A stretch of DNA of 64,000 nt from Acinetobacter puyangensis (lineage in GTDB: Bacteria; Pseudomonadota; Gammaproteobacteria; Pseudomonadales; Moraxellaceae): assembly GCF_900096995.1 (NCBI RefSeq), contig NZ_OANT01000004.1:248001-312000 (forward strand). Reading direction: 5' to 3'. Position numbers and translations under genes: made by a program. The notes beneath the pieces were generated by a model, which saw nothing but the letters and a program-made list of their open reading frames with translations, was not told the origin of the DNA and did no database searches. Below are positions 27,635 to 37,761 of this stretch, piece by piece (positions within the stretch are counted from its first letter, which is position 1; each line of letters starts with the position of its first letter).

Positions 27635-27859
27635 TTAAAAATTTTCCTGAATAAATTCAAAACGTGGGACGACATTGCCATTATCGAGTGTTACGTTTTC
27701 TATAAACATGTCGAATGGTCTTAACCATAATTGATATTCACCATACAGACATTGATAGACTACCATCAACTCTTCTGTTTCGCTGTGCCGTGCAACACCA
27801 AACACCTGATAAAGCTGGCCTTTATAGTGACGGTAGATCCCTTTTTGAATATTTTGCAT
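27635..27859 (-). CDS. DUF1653 family protein
   Basis: A 74-residue cytoplasmic protein. GIYRHYKGQLYQVFGVARHSET, VVYQCLYGEYQLWLRPFDMF and the RFEFIQ ending are the whole of the DUF1653 domain. Function unknown. It lies 13 bases downstream of dgkA on the same strand and is probably co-transcribed with it. Confidence 0.88.
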   Translation of the reverse strand: MQNIQKGIYRHYKGQLYQVFGVARHSETEELMVVYQCLYGEYQLWLRPFDMFIENVTLDNGNVVPRFEFIQENF

Positions 27860-27872
27860 ATAATTTAACCTA

Positions 27873-28241
27873 TTATTTCAATAGAATAATAACCCAAGTG
27901 ATAAAAATAATACTCAGCGAAACAAATTGGGCTGCACTACCCATATCTTTGGCACGTTTTGATAATTCATGCTTATCCAGCGAAATACGATCCACTACGG
28001 CTTCAATAGCAGAATTAAACAGTTCAACAATGAGTGAAAGCAAACATACGATGATTAATATCACATGTTCAACGGGTGAAACATCAAGAAAAAAAGTTAC
28101 TGGAATGAGGATAAGGTTAATCCAGACCACTTGACGAAACGCTGCTTCATTTTGAAACGCTGCTTTAAATCCAGACATAGAGTAGGACCAAGCATTTAAG
28201 ATGCGGATCAGACCGGTTTTACCCTTTTGTGGCGAGTACAT
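27873..28241 (-). CDS. dgkA: Diacylglycerol kinase
   Basis: Trimeric inner-membrane kinase that rephosphorylates diacylglycerol released by membrane-derived oligosaccharide or lipid A modification reactions. The 122-residue protein has three helices and the highly conserved catalytic stretch ELFNSAIEAVVDRISLDKHE followed by LSKRAKDMGSAAQF, nearly the E. coli sequence (E. coli 122 residues). It is upstream of the DUF1653 gene and separated from ilvA by a terminator. Confidence 0.96.
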   Translation of the reverse strand: MYSPQKGKTGLIRILNAWSYSMSGFKAAFQNEAAFRQVVWINLILIPVTFFLDVSPVEHVILIIVCLLSLIVELFNSAIEAVVDRISLDKHELSKRAKDMGSAAQFVSLSIIFITWVIILLK

Positions 28242-28279
28242 AAATAAATCTCTATATCTGGAAGCAATCGAGATGATCT

Positions 28280-28318
28280 TAAAATGAAAGCTGAATCAAG
28301 CATACATTCAGCTTTCAT
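28280..28318 (-). terminator. Intrinsic terminator of ilvA
   Basis: ATGAAAGCTGAA and TTCAGCTTTCAT form a perfect 12-bp stem around an 11-base loop, followed on the minus strand by TTTTAA. Confidence 0.75.
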
Positions 28319-28326
28319 CCTACAAT

Positions 28327-29868
28327 TTATTTTAAGAAGCGTTTATAGCCTTCGTTTTGACTAATTTCCACAAATGGATAATTAATTTGCTGTAGCGTAT
28401 CAATTAACGGATCTGTGCCATTGCTGCTTTTGACGCCCGATTCCAGTCCCATCAATACACGACCTTCTGCTGCACCATGATTGCGATAGTGGAACAGGCT
28501 GATATTATGATCCGGGCCCAGACGTTCAAGGAAGGTCAACAAGGCACCGGGACGTTCCGGAAATTCGACACGGAACAGGCGTTCATCATTAAGATGTCCA
28601 TGACCACCAATTAAATAACGAATATGCAGTTTTGCCACTTCATCATCAGATAAATCGGACACATCATAATTTTGCTGTAAGCGGGCAAAAATATCCTGCC
28701 GTTCCTGTTCACCACCTTTTAGACTAATGCCGACAAAAACCTGTGCGTCATTACTGCCATTATAGCGATAATTAAATTCGGTAATATTACGACCCTGCAA
28801 TGCCCTGCAAAATTGCAGGAATGCGCCTTGTTGTTCCGGCATGGACACTGCAAAAATGGCTTCCTTGTGTTCGCCCAGTTCGGTACGTTCGGCAATATAA
28901 CGCAAACGGTCAAAATTCATGTTGGCACCACAGACAATCGACACCATGTTTTTATCGTGCAGTTTATGCTGTGCCACATATTTCTTAATACCTGCCAGTG
29001 CCATGGCACCCGATGGTTCGACAATGCTACGATTCTCATCAAAGGTATCCTTGATGGCAGCACAGATTTCATCGGTGTTAACAGTGACTACATCGGGTTC
29101 GACGATTGGTCCGGAATTATCAGATTTAGGTAAACGAATCACTTCAAACGGTAATTCACCGATTTGTGCAACTGCTGTACCATCGGCAAATAAACCGACC
29201 GAAGGCAACACCACACGTTCGCCACTTTCCAGCGCTGCTTTTAAACAGGCCGATTCATCATATTCCACGGCAACCACTTTGACATGCGGTGCCACTTCAC
29301 CCAGATAAGCTGCAACCCCTGAAATCAGACCACCACCGCCTACCGCAACAAAGACATAGTCAACATCGCGCCACTGCCGAAGGATTTCATTGGCAATGGT
29401 GCCTTGTCCTGCAATCACCAGTTCGTCATCATAAGGTGGAATAAAGACCAGACCTTCATCTTTGGCACGTTGCTGGGCATAGCGATTGGAAACATCAAAA
29501 CTATCACCATGTAACACCACTGTGCCGCCCAGACGTTTTACCGCTTCGATTTTGATATCCGGTGTGGTACTTGGCATCACGATGATTGCCGGCACCCCCA
29601 GTTTTTGTCCGGACAGGGCAACACCTTGCGCATGATTGCCTGCCGAAGCACAAATTACACCCCGTTGTAATTGATCTTTTGGCACTTGGCTAATACGGTT
29701 GTAGGCACCGCGTAATTTAAACGAAAAAACCGGTTGTAAATCTTCTCGCTTAAAACGAATGTTATTATTTAAGCGTTGACTAATTTTTGGTGCTGCTTCG
29801 AGAGGGGATTCTATTGCGACATCATAGACAGTGGCTTGTAAAATTTGTCTAACCCAACGAGACAACAT
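28327..29868 (-). CDS. ilvA: Threonine ammonia-lyase, biosynthetic
   Basis: First step of isoleucine synthesis: L-threonine to 2-oxobutanoate and ammonia. The 513-residue protein (E. coli 514) has the PLP lysine in SFKLRGAYN (K51), the phosphate loop VGGGGLISG, and two C-terminal ACT-like regulatory domains (about 335-410 and 425-505) that bind isoleucine/valine, so it is the feedback-controlled biosynthetic form rather than the catabolic TdcB. It is divergent from rpiA. The start MLSRWVRQILQATVYD fits family length. Confidence 0.96.
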   Translation of the reverse strand: MLSRWVRQILQATVYDVAIESPLEAAPKISQRLNNNIRFKREDLQPVFSFKLRGAYNRISQVPKDQLQRGVICASAGNHAQGVALSGQKLGVPAIIVMPSTTPDIKIEAVKRLGGTVVLHGDSFDVSNRYAQQRAKDEGLVFIPPYDDELVIAGQGTIANEILRQWRDVDYVFVAVGGGGLISGVAAYLGEVAPHVKVVAVEYDESACLKAALESGERVVLPSVGLFADGTAVAQIGELPFEVIRLPKSDNSGPIVEPDVVTVNTDEICAAIKDTFDENRSIVEPSGAMALAGIKKYVAQHKLHDKNMVSIVCGANMNFDRLRYIAERTELGEHKEAIFAVSMPEQQGAFLQFCRALQGRNITEFNYRYNGSNDAQVFVGISLKGGEQERQDIFARLQQNYDVSDLSDDEVAKLHIRYLIGGHGHLNDERLFRVEFPERPGALLTFLERLGPDHNISLFHYRNHGAAEGRVLMGLESGVKSSNGTDPLIDTLQQINYPFVEISQNEGYKRFLK

Positions 29869-29987
29869 GACATTCTTCCATTTTTAACAGTAAAATATGC
29901 GCCATTGTAGCAAAACAAATCAGCATCCGTTGCATTTTGCATGATTTAAATCATCGATCACCAGAGCCTAATACAGAGATTAGCACT

Positions 29988-30659
29988 ATGAGTTTATATC
30001 CTTCTCAGGACGCCAAAAAACAAGCCGCTGCCGAAGCTGCCATTCAGCATCTACCTAAGGGCGGAATTTTGGGTGTAGGAACAGGCAGTACAGTAAATTT
30101 TTTGATTGATTTATTGCCTCAGTTGCAACTTGAAGCTGCTGTTGCCAGTTCCAAAGCAACCGAAGATCGTCTAAAAAAACTGGGCATTGAAGTGGTTGAA
30201 TTAAACCATGTGGGTAATCTGGATGCCTATGTGGATGGTGCCGATGAAATTGACCGTCATTTGCATATGATTAAAGGTGGCGGTGCAGCGTTGACACGGG
30301 AAAAGATTGTAGCATCGGTGGCCAAAGAATTTATCTGTATTGTTGATGATTCAAAATGGGTGACGCAGCTGGGGCGTGATTTTCCGTTACCGATTGAAGT
30401 GATTCCGATGGCACGTTCGGCAGTTGCCCGTAAACTGGTGTCTTTGGGTGGTGACCCTGCCTATCGCGAAGGGGTGGTGACAGATAACGGCAATGTTATT
30501 CTTGATGTATTTAATTTAAATATTCTGAATCCGCTGGAACTGGAACAAACCATTAATAATATTCCCGGTGTGGTCACCAATGGAATTTTTGCACTACGTC
30601 CTGCCAATCTTGCCATTGTGGCAACCGATCAAGGCATTGACGTGCGTTCTGCTCAATAA
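29988..30659 (+). CDS. rpiA: Ribose-5-phosphate isomerase A
   Basis: Interconverts ribose-5-phosphate and ribulose-5-phosphate in the pentose phosphate pathway. 223 residues from ATG 29988 (E. coli 219). Motifs: [17 protein letters not shown] (phosphate site), [36 protein letters not shown] (catalytic Asp/Glu/Lys region) and a [10 protein letters not shown] segment. The upstream TTG at 29937 is rejected as it adds 17 non-homologous residues. Confidence 0.96.
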   Translation: MSLYPSQDAKKQAAAEAAIQHLPKGGILGVGTGSTVNFLIDLLPQLQLEAAVASSKATEDRLKKLGIEVVELNHVGNLDAYVDGADEIDRHLHMIKGGGAALTREKIVASVAKEFICIVDDSKWVTQLGRDFPLPIEVIPMARSAVARKLVSLGGDPAYREGVVTDNGNVILDVFNLNILNPLELEQTINNIPGVVTNGIFALRPANLAIVATDQGIDVRSAQ

Positions 30660-30662
30660 TAC

Positions 30663-31352
30663 ATGATTATTGATGCCGATTTACCGGAAATTGCAGTGGT
30701 TAAGCATGCTCGGGCCAAGCGTTTAAAACTTGCCGTATCGCCAAAAGGCATACGGCTGACTATTCCGCCATTGACCACACAGCGACAAATTCATTTTTTT
30801 GTTGCACAAAGTAAGGACTGGCTCAAACAAACTTGGGCGAAATATCAGTTACAAGCTGTTTCGGTACAACAAACGGCTTTACCCGATCAAATTCACTTAT
30901 GTTATCTGGATCAGGTGATTGATGTATCTTATCAACCGATCAGCAAAGCCTATCAATATCAAGCGAAAAGCCAGCAGTTAATTGTGAATGAAGCCTGTGC
31001 AGAACAGGCTTTAACTCAGTTTATTATCCGACAAGCCGAGCAGATTTTGCCCGGTCAACTATTAAATTATGCTGAACAACACCGTTTAACTGTGAATAAG
31101 GTTCGTATTGCCAGACCTACTACACGCTGGGGCAGTTGTAGTCATGATCAGTGTATTATGCTGCATGCAGGTTTATTGTTAATGTCTAAGCAGGATGCAG
31201 ATTATGTGTTATTGCATGAGTTAGCACATACCAAGCATATGCATCATCAGGCCGATTTTTGGTTTTTTTTGGAACACCTTTATCCGCATGCCAAAGCAGG
31301 GCAAAAACGGGTGAAAGCATTCCGATTGCCGGCATGGTGGCAATCGAAATAA
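30663..31352 (+). CDS. YgjP-like (UTP pyrophosphatase-type) metallopeptidase-fold protein
   Basis: A 229-residue protein of the YgjP/M48 zinc-metal family, with HELAH (His185, Glu186, His189), a downstream FLEHLYPHAK segment and the upstream family hallmark RWGSCS (155-160). The family has been annotated as predicted metal-dependent hydrolases, and E. coli YgjP has been reported as a UTP pyrophosphatase. It begins three bases after the rpiA stop and is probably in the same transcript. Confidence 0.85.
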   Translation: MIIDADLPEIAVVKHARAKRLKLAVSPKGIRLTIPPLTTQRQIHFFVAQSKDWLKQTWAKYQLQAVSVQQTALPDQIHLCYLDQVIDVSYQPISKAYQYQAKSQQLIVNEACAEQALTQFIIRQAEQILPGQLLNYAEQHRLTVNKVRIARPTTRWGSCSHDQCIMLHAGLLLMSKQDADYVLLHELAHTKHMHHQADFWFFLEHLYPHAKAGQKRVKAFRLPAWWQSK

Positions 31353-31412
31353 GAGAGACTTACATGTCCGCATATGCTGTGGTATGTAGATACGGCACTT
31401 TGCAAGATGACG

Positions 31413-32912
31413 TTATGTACAACTCATTTCAGTGGTGCTTAATTCGGTTGGATAAAACCCATCTGCATTTCCGGTTTTGGCAGAAATAATGTGTACATTT
31501 TTAATTTCAAGCTGCATGAAATAGGGTGGCCTGTTCTCACCGGCACCAATATTTAAAATATAATGTTGTGATGCTTGATCAAGGCGCAATAAATTATCGG
31601 AAATATCTCGGTTGATACTGGCGTTATACACCTGATTATTCTGGGTTAGGCGGACATTGCCATTGGGGAACATTTCAATTTTACAGGAACCGACCTGATG
31701 GGTTCCGATTAAATAATCAATTGCTGAAATTTCATTACCAGTGTCATCTGCATTCAATCCCTGTTTACATGGATAGGCGCTGATGCCTTGACATTTTTCA
31801 TCGCTGGAAAAGCCGAATGCACGATGATAATCGCCTGCACCATTCCAGCGTACAGTGTTCGCTGTATCGACTGTATAGCCCGTACTATAATAAGAAAAGT
31901 TTTGTAATGCTTTTAAACCTTCGGAATTGATAATGCTTTGAAAGTTGGTATTTGCATAATCGAGTGTTGCAGTTTTTAGTGCGTTACCAAAACTTTCCCG
32001 AGTCGTTTTTTGCGTTTCACCAATGCCCAATAAAGTATTTAATGCGGGGTCAGTATTTTTAGGCGCAGTGATCAGTGGCGAAAAATCGGTGTTATCGCCC
32101 GTAAATGTCCGTCCATCTAGCGATCCATCACGAAGATCTGTGCCTAGACTTTGCGCCAGTTCCAGATAGGTATTTTGACTCTCGGGATATTGCTTGAACC
32201 AGTAATTCAATAATCCCAATCCAGTGAAAATATTGATGTAATTGCGTGAGGACATTGTACTATATTGCACCAGCCGGATGCTTTGATCGGTATTGAATAA
32301 TGGGAATTGTGTTGCATCAAATGCACCATTTAAGCTGGCATTTACTTCGGAACGGGCTTTGCTTAGATGCTTTGCTTCAATCAGGGTTAAATCTGCATGG
32401 CTAGGATCAAGATTACCAGCACGAACCAGCGTGCGTTGATAAATGGCTTCAGAGAACGGACTAAGGGTTATATCAATCGTACTCCCTTGAATCATCGCAA
32501 TGGCATTGATTTCACCATGGAAGGGAACCAATCGTTTTAAAATCGGGTCGAACATGGTGCTATGATCCAGTCCTGTGAGTTTGACGGATAGCAGCTTATT
32601 ACTATAATTTTTGACTGACAGATTATCAACCAAGGCATCAAAGTCGGAGAAATTCTGATTGTCATATAATGGGGTACTATCGCCCACCACCTGAATATGC
32701 AAATGTGCATTTTTAACCTGCATCGGCATTCTGACAGAGATTTTAAACACACTTTCCGGTGTTGTGGTCCCAGGTTGTGTATTGTCATCACTGATACGTG
32801 TGGTACCAGAAGATCCTCCACCACATGCGATCAAACCACTACATAGCAGTATTAAAACTGATTTAGAGCATAAACCTGTAGACACAGATTGTTTTGTTTT
32901 TATCGAAGGCAT
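31413..32912 (-). CDS. Large lipoprotein of unknown function
   Basis: A 499-residue protein with a lipoprotein signal peptide: basic start, hydrophobic core SVLILLCSGL and lipobox LIAC followed by GGGSSG, so it is exported and lipidated. The mature part starts with a Ser/Thr/Gly-rich linker, then a beta-rich region and a helical region (QRTLVRAGNLDPSHADLTLIEAKHLSKAR). The C-terminal part has several cysteines and a GAGDYHRAFGFSS segment. No family name is recognised. ATG 32912 is preferred since GGAG lies six bases before it; a second ATG four codons upstream includes this GGAG. Confidence 0.75.
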   Translation of the reverse strand: MPSIKTKQSVSTGLCSKSVLILLCSGLIACGGGSSGTTRISDDNTQPGTTTPESVFKISVRMPMQVKNAHLHIQVVGDSTPLYDNQNFSDFDALVDNLSVKNYSNKLLSVKLTGLDHSTMFDPILKRLVPFHGEINAIAMIQGSTIDITLSPFSEAIYQRTLVRAGNLDPSHADLTLIEAKHLSKARSEVNASLNGAFDATQFPLFNTDQSIRLVQYSTMSSRNYINIFTGLGLLNYWFKQYPESQNTYLELAQSLGTDLRDGSLDGRTFTGDNTDFSPLITAPKNTDPALNTLLGIGETQKTTRESFGNALKTATLDYANTNFQSIINSEGLKALQNFSYYSTGYTVDTANTVRWNGAGDYHRAFGFSSDEKCQGISAYPCKQGLNADDTGNEISAIDYLIGTHQVGSCKIEMFPNGNVRLTQNNQVYNASINRDISDNLLRLDQASQHYILNIGAGENRPPYFMQLEIKNVHIISAKTGNADGFYPTELSTTEMSCT

Positions 32913-33102
32913 CCCGCACTCCATGTATTATTTCGGTAATATTCCATTACCCTGATGTATTGTTATTCCGGGGTGGAAATAGCAACAGCTGTTGACATTA
33001 AAAAGTAAAAATAATTGCACGTCTAGTAAAATACATCGTTTTGTTTAAATCAACATCCTGTCATACTGTAGCATATGCTTTTTGGACGAGAAGGAAAAGA
33101 TT

Positions 33103-34152
33103 GTGGTTGAAGTCGGTATTGTCGGTGGCACTGGTTATACAGGAATAGAACTGATTCGTTTGTTGTTACAACATCCCGAGGCTCACCTCAAGTTGCTTAC
33201 CTCTCGAACAGAAGCAGGCCTGAAAGTTTCTGATATGTTCCCGAGTTTACGCGGTGTATTGGATCTGGCGTTTAGTCCGCTGGATATCGAACAACTAAAA
33301 ACCTGCCATGTGGTATTTTTTGCCACACCGCATGGCGTTGCCATGAAATATGCCCAAGAATTGGTCGATGCAGGTGTGAAAGTCATTGATCTGGCAGCAG
33401 ATTTTCGTTTACAGAATCTGGATAAGTTTCGTCATTGGTACGGCATTGAACATAGTTGTCCGGAATTATTAAAAAAATCCGTTTATGGATTGTCAGAACT
33501 GAATCGTGAAAAAATTAAACATGCCGATGTCATTGGTAATCCGGGATGTTATCCGACCACTGTGCAATTGGGTCTGGCGCCACTGTTAAAAGCTGGTCAG
33601 GATTTGATTGAATATGGCAATATTATTGTCGATGCCAAGTCTGGTGTATCTGGCGCAGGGCGTAAAGCCAGCATGTCGATGATCTATACCGAAAACACCG
33701 ATAACTTTAAAGCGTATGCTGTGGGCGGCCATCGTCATCATCCCGAAATCGTTGAAGCATTGGAAAATATTTCCGGTAAAAAAGGTGCGTTTGATGGTTT
33801 GACTTTTGTACCGCATTTGGTGCCGATGATTCGTGGTATGCTCAGTACCATTTATGTCAATCTTACCGCAGCCGGTCAGGAAACAGATTTACAACAATTA
33901 TTTGAACAATTCTATCAAAATGAAGCATTTGTTGATGTGATGCCTGAGGATAGCCAGCCGGAAACACGCAGTGTACGCGGTGCAAATTATTTGCGCATTG
34001 CCTTGTATCAACCTTTGCCAAATCGTTTGGTCATCGTGGTTGCACAGGATAATCTGGTTAAAGGTGCTTCAGGTCAGGCGATTCAAAATATGAATATTAT
34101 GTTTGGCTTAAATGAATCTTTGGGTTTAAATCATATCGGGCTTTTACCTTAA
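33103..34152 (+). CDS. argC: N-acetyl-gamma-glutamyl-phosphate reductase
   Basis: Third step of arginine synthesis: NADPH reduction of N-acetylglutamyl phosphate to the semialdehyde. The 349 residues (from GTG 33103) begin [20 protein letters not shown] with the dinucleotide-binding loop, contain the catalytic cysteine in [14 protein letters not shown] and the conserved [10 protein letters not shown], and end with [15 protein letters not shown]. The GTG start is chosen because AGGA at 33092-33095 is seven bases before it; the TTG at 33082 lacks such a site. argF lies 5 kb further on, so the arginine genes are scattered. Confidence 0.95.
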   Translation: MVEVGIVGGTGYTGIELIRLLLQHPEAHLKLLTSRTEAGLKVSDMFPSLRGVLDLAFSPLDIEQLKTCHVVFFATPHGVAMKYAQELVDAGVKVIDLAADFRLQNLDKFRHWYGIEHSCPELLKKSVYGLSELNREKIKHADVIGNPGCYPTTVQLGLAPLLKAGQDLIEYGNIIVDAKSGVSGAGRKASMSMIYTENTDNFKAYAVGGHRHHPEIVEALENISGKKGAFDGLTFVPHLVPMIRGMLSTIYVNLTAAGQETDLQQLFEQFYQNEAFVDVMPEDSQPETRSVRGANYLRIALYQPLPNRLVIVVAQDNLVKGASGQAIQNMNIMFGLNESLGLNHIGLLP

Positions 34153-34249
34153 AGCCTCTTTTTTTGATAACATTCATTCGCCATAATATGATTATCGTAA
34201 CGTATAATCGTTTACGGATTTAAAAATATTTTAGGACATATGCGTTCTC

Positions 34250-35005
34250 ATGAAGAATACCGAACAGTCAGAGCAAATCCCTGTGCTAGAGCAGCGCTCG
34301 AAACAGTCTTTTGTAAAAAGTAACTATCCGTTGGTCATTGCTGCCGTTTTACTGGCTGGCGGCGGACTTGGGCTAGGGTATGCGGTAGGGCATAAACAAG
34401 GCTTAACTGTGGTAGGTTTTGATGCGGATGCAGAAGAGTTATCGGAAATTGTCAATAAACAAAAAAAATCGCTTGATGCAGTGAGTGTGGCTTTAAATAC
34501 TGCAACTCAGGAGCGAGATGTTGCCATTGGCAATGCCAAAGAACTCAATGTTGCCTTAAATACGGCAAAACAGGATAAACGGCAGGCAGAGTCCTTAAGC
34601 GCAACCTATCGTGAAAAGCTGCGTGAACGCGGCGGTTTAAGTTTATCCATTCAGAATCTGGCAATACGTCCATTACCAAGTAATGCCTATGAATATGTGC
34701 TGGATCTGGTACAGGTTAGTCCAAATCGTCGTCGTGCGGCAGGTAAAGTGGAAATCCGTCTGGTGCAAAACAGTGAAATATTGACTGTACCACTGGACAG
34801 TGCCAATTATAATTTTGATGATTTTGAGCGATTGACAGGACGCTGGACCATGCCAAGTGGTTTTACACCGCAATATATCGAAGTGCATTTAAGCGGTGCA
34901 GGTAATCCGGTGATTCAACGCTTTGCATGGCAAAGAGGCAAGGATATGATCGAATCACCTGCTTTTCTTTCTGAAATTCCACAAGCTGAAGCAAATGCAA
35001 AATAG
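34250..35005 (+). CDS. Single-pass coiled-coil membrane protein (DUF6776-like)
   Basis: 251 residues: a polar N-terminus, one membrane helix (about 26-47, NYPLVIAAVLLAGGGLGLGYAVG), a heptad-rich coiled coil (about 55-125, AEELSEIVNKQKKSLDAVSVA onward), and a C-terminal beta domain (about 130-240, with LSIQNLAIRPLPSNAYEYVLDL). This matches the uncharacterised DUF6776 pattern of Pseudomonas/Acinetobacter, an assignment I hold only moderately. The likely topology is N-in with a periplasmic coiled coil. It lies between argC and clpS. The ribosome binding site is weak. Confidence 0.7.
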   Translation: MKNTEQSEQIPVLEQRSKQSFVKSNYPLVIAAVLLAGGGLGLGYAVGHKQGLTVVGFDADAEELSEIVNKQKKSLDAVSVALNTATQERDVAIGNAKELNVALNTAKQDKRQAESLSATYREKLRERGGLSLSIQNLAIRPLPSNAYEYVLDLVQVSPNRRRAAGKVEIRLVQNSEILTVPLDSANYNFDDFERLTGRWTMPSGFTPQYIEVHLSGAGNPVIQRFAWQRGKDMIESPAFLSEIPQAEANAK

Positions 35006-35018
35006 AAGTTAGAAATTT

Positions 35019-35474
35019 ATGTATTATTCATGGTTAAAGCAATTTAGTAAATTAAAGCCCGAAGCTTTAGAACATATAAGACAAAATTTTATTGCCTCCG
35101 GCGTGGTCGACTGGCATATTCAAAACACGGCTGTATCTGTACAACCTATTGAATTACAAGAACAAGATGATGATGGTGAGCATGGCGTTGATGTCATGCT
35201 TGCACCGCCAGAAGTTAAAAAACCGCCCCAATATGCGGTTGTGTTACTCAATGACGATTACACACCGATGGATTTTGTTATTGAAATTTTACAACAATAT
35301 TTTGCATTAGACCTTGACCGAGCCACCCAAGTAATGCTAACTGTACATCATGAAGGTAAAGGTATTGCTGGCTTATATCCACGCGATATTGCCGAAACAA
35401 AAGCAAACCAAGTCAATAATTACGCTCGATCACAAGGACATCCTTTGCTCTGTCAGATTGAGCCACAAGAATAG
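35019..35474 (+). CDS. clpS: ATP-dependent Clp protease adaptor ClpS
   Basis: Recognises N-degron substrates and delivers them to ClpAP. The core (about residues 65-150) has [20 protein letters not shown] (binding pocket with the Asn-Asp pair), the VHHEG segment with the pocket histidine, and the ETK...[14 protein letters not shown] ending, all canonical. As called from ATG 35019 the protein is 151 residues, about 45 longer at the N-terminus than E. coli ClpS (106). The ribosome binding site here is weak, so an internal start near residues 58-61 cannot be excluded. It is followed 10 bases later by clpA. Confidence 0.92.
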   Translation: MYYSWLKQFSKLKPEALEHIRQNFIASGVVDWHIQNTAVSVQPIELQEQDDDGEHGVDVMLAPPEVKKPPQYAVVLLNDDYTPMDFVIEILQQYFALDLDRATQVMLTVHHEGKGIAGLYPRDIAETKANQVNNYARSQGHPLLCQIEPQE

Positions 35475-35484
35475 AGGTTACAGC

Positions 35485-37758
35485 ATGCTCAGTCGTCATT
35501 TAGAGGTATCATTACGTTTGGCTGTTAGCATGGCCCGCCAAAAACGTCATGAGTTTCTAACTGTTGAACATTTACTTTTGGCTTTGTTGGATAATGATTC
35601 TGCGGTAAATGCCCTAAAAGCATGCGGCGGAGACATTGTTGCGCTACGTAAAGAATTAGAAGAATATATCGACTTACATACGCCAAAACTCCCAGAAAAC
35701 AGTGAACAGGCTCCCCATCCGACAGAAAGTTTTGATCGTATTTTGCAAAGATCAATTTTCCATGTGCAATCCAGTGGTGGTGATCGTGCGGTTGAGGGTG
35801 CTGATGTCCTTGTGGCCATGTATTCTGAAAGAGATTCATTTGCGGTTTATTTGTTAAAACGTCAGCAAATTAACCGCTTAAACCTGACCCAATATCTTTC
35901 TCATGGTGCGCATAAAGAAGATGCACCAATAGAAGAGCAGGAAGACACCGAACAGGATAGCAGTGCAAGTTCAGGTAATGCGGGTCCCCTTGAACTCTAC
36001 ACAGTTAACCTGAATCAGGAAGCACAAGCCGGAAAAACAGATCCGTTGATTGGCCGCCAGAAAGAAATTGAACGTACTGCACAAATCTTGTGTCGTCGTC
36101 GTAAAAATAATCCTTTGCTGGTCGGTGATCCCGGGGTCGGGAAAACCTCGATTGCAGAAGGTTTGGCATGGCTGATTGTTAAGGGACAAGCACCAAAACC
36201 ACTGGCTGATGCAGAAATTTACAGTCTGGATATCGGAGCACTGGTTGCCGGTACCAAATACCGTGGTGATTTTGAAAAACGCCTGAAACAGCTGTTAAAT
36301 GCTTTAAAGAAAAAAACACATGCCATTTTATTTATTGATGAAATTCATATGATTATTGGTGCAGGCTCTTCTATGGGCAGCACCATGGATGCATCAAACC
36401 TGATTAAACCAGCATTGGCAAATGGGTCCTTACGTTGTATTGGTTCAACAACATTTCAGGAATATCGTCAGGTTTTTGAAAAGGATCACGCCTTATCAAG
36501 ACGATTCCAGAAAGTTGACGTGGTTGAGCCGACCATTTCAGAAGCGATTGATATTTTAAAAGGTTTGAAATCTAAGTTTGAAGAGTTTCATAATGTTAAA
36601 TACGACGACGCTGCATTAACAGCTGCGGTTGAATTGTCGGTAAAATATATTCATGAACGTTTCTTACCGGATAAAGCCATTGATGTGATTGATGAAGCGG
36701 GTGCACAACAACGCTTGCATGCCAATGGTGAAACCAAACAAATTGGTGTAACCGAAATTGAAGAAGTGGTTGCCAAAATTGCACGGATTCCGCCAAAAAC
36801 TGTTTCTAAAGATGATAAATCTGTACTTGAGCATCTAGAACGTGATTTAAAACGTGTGGTGTTTGGGCAAGATGAAGCAATTACTGCCTTGGCTTCAGCC
36901 ATTAAACTCTCCCGTGCAGGCTTAAAATCTCCGGACAAACCGATTGGTAGTTTTATTTTTGCTGGTCCGACTGGTGTCGGTAAAACCGAAGTTACTCGCC
37001 AATTGGCAAAAGTGCTTGGCGTAGAGCTGGTGCGTTTTGATATGTCGGAGTACATGGAGCGCCATGCAGTTTCACGTTTGATTGGTGCACCTCCGGGCTA
37101 TGTTGGTTTTGATCAGGGTGGTTTATTAACGGATGCCATCAACAAAACACCGCATTGTGTGTTATTGCTGGATGAAATTGAAAAAGCCCATCCGGAAGTG
37201 TTTAATCTATTATTGCAAGTCATGGATCATGGCACCCTGACCGATAATAATGGCCGTAAATCTGACTTTAGAAATGTTATTTTAGTCATGACTACCAATA
37301 TCGGTGCAGAAAGTATTTCTAGAGCCAGTATAGGCTTTACTGAGCAAGACAATAGTCTGGATAATACTGATGCCATGAAACGTGCATTTACACCAGAATT
37401 CCGCAATCGTCTGGATGGCGTGATTCAATTCAAACCATTGCAAACACAGGTGATTGATTCTGTGGTAGATAAATTCCTGACCGAGTTACAAGCGCAACTG
37501 GATGATAAAAAAGTGGTGCTTGAAGTGGATCAGGATGCTCGTGAATGGTTGGCAGAAAAAGGTTATGATCGTTTGATGGGCGCGCGTCCAATGCAACGTC
37601 TGATTCAGGATCAACTGAAAAAACCATTGGCCGAGATGATCTTGTTTGGTGATCTGGTGAATGGCGGAACAGTCAGCGTGTCGCTGCAACCTAAAGACAG
37701 TGATCATGACGGTTTAAAACTTACGGTGATTGAAGAACATCGTACAGAACCTGTTTAA
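35485..37758 (+). CDS. clpA: ATP-dependent Clp protease ATP-binding subunit ClpA
   Basis: AAA+ unfoldase that feeds proteins to ClpP. From ATG 35485 it has 757 residues (E. coli 758). The N-domain (1-140) begins MLSRHLEVSLRLA. The first AAA module has Walker A GDPGVGK (214-220) and Walker B ILFIDEIHMI; the second has Walker A GPTGVGKT (494-501). The IGF loop in ASIGFTEQDN is the ClpP-docking loop. AGAGG eight bases before the ATG supports the start; the longer frame from 35350 lies inside clpS and is rejected. Confidence 0.97.
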   Translation: MLSRHLEVSLRLAVSMARQKRHEFLTVEHLLLALLDNDSAVNALKACGGDIVALRKELEEYIDLHTPKLPENSEQAPHPTESFDRILQRSIFHVQSSGGDRAVEGADVLVAMYSERDSFAVYLLKRQQINRLNLTQYLSHGAHKEDAPIEEQEDTEQDSSASSGNAGPLELYTVNLNQEAQAGKTDPLIGRQKEIERTAQILCRRRKNNPLLVGDPGVGKTSIAEGLAWLIVKGQAPKPLADAEIYSLDIGALVAGTKYRGDFEKRLKQLLNALKKKTHAILFIDEIHMIIGAGSSMGSTMDASNLIKPALANGSLRCIGSTTFQEYRQVFEKDHALSRRFQKVDVVEPTISEAIDILKGLKSKFEEFHNVKYDDAALTAAVELSVKYIHERFLPDKAIDVIDEAGAQQRLHANGETKQIGVTEIEEVVAKIARIPPKTVSKDDKSVLEHLERDLKRVVFGQDEAITALASAIKLSRAGLKSPDKPIGSFIFAGPTGVGKTEVTRQLAKVLGVELVRFDMSEYMERHAVSRLIGAPPGYVGFDQGGLLTDAINKTPHCVLLLDEIEKAHPEVFNLLLQVMDHGTLTDNNGRKSDFRNVILVMTTNIGAESISRASIGFTEQDNSLDNTDAMKRAFTPEFRNRLDGVIQFKPLQTQVIDSVVDKFLTELQAQLDDKKVVLEVDQDAREWLAEKGYDRLMGARPMQRLIQDQLKKPLAEMILFGDLVNGGTVSVSLQPKDSDHDGLKLTVIEEHRTEPV

Positions 37759-37761
37759 GAT

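Noticed and set aside
35350..35484. N-terminal extension of clpA inside clpS
   Set aside because: No homology in the extension; a good ribosome binding site precedes the ATG at 35485.
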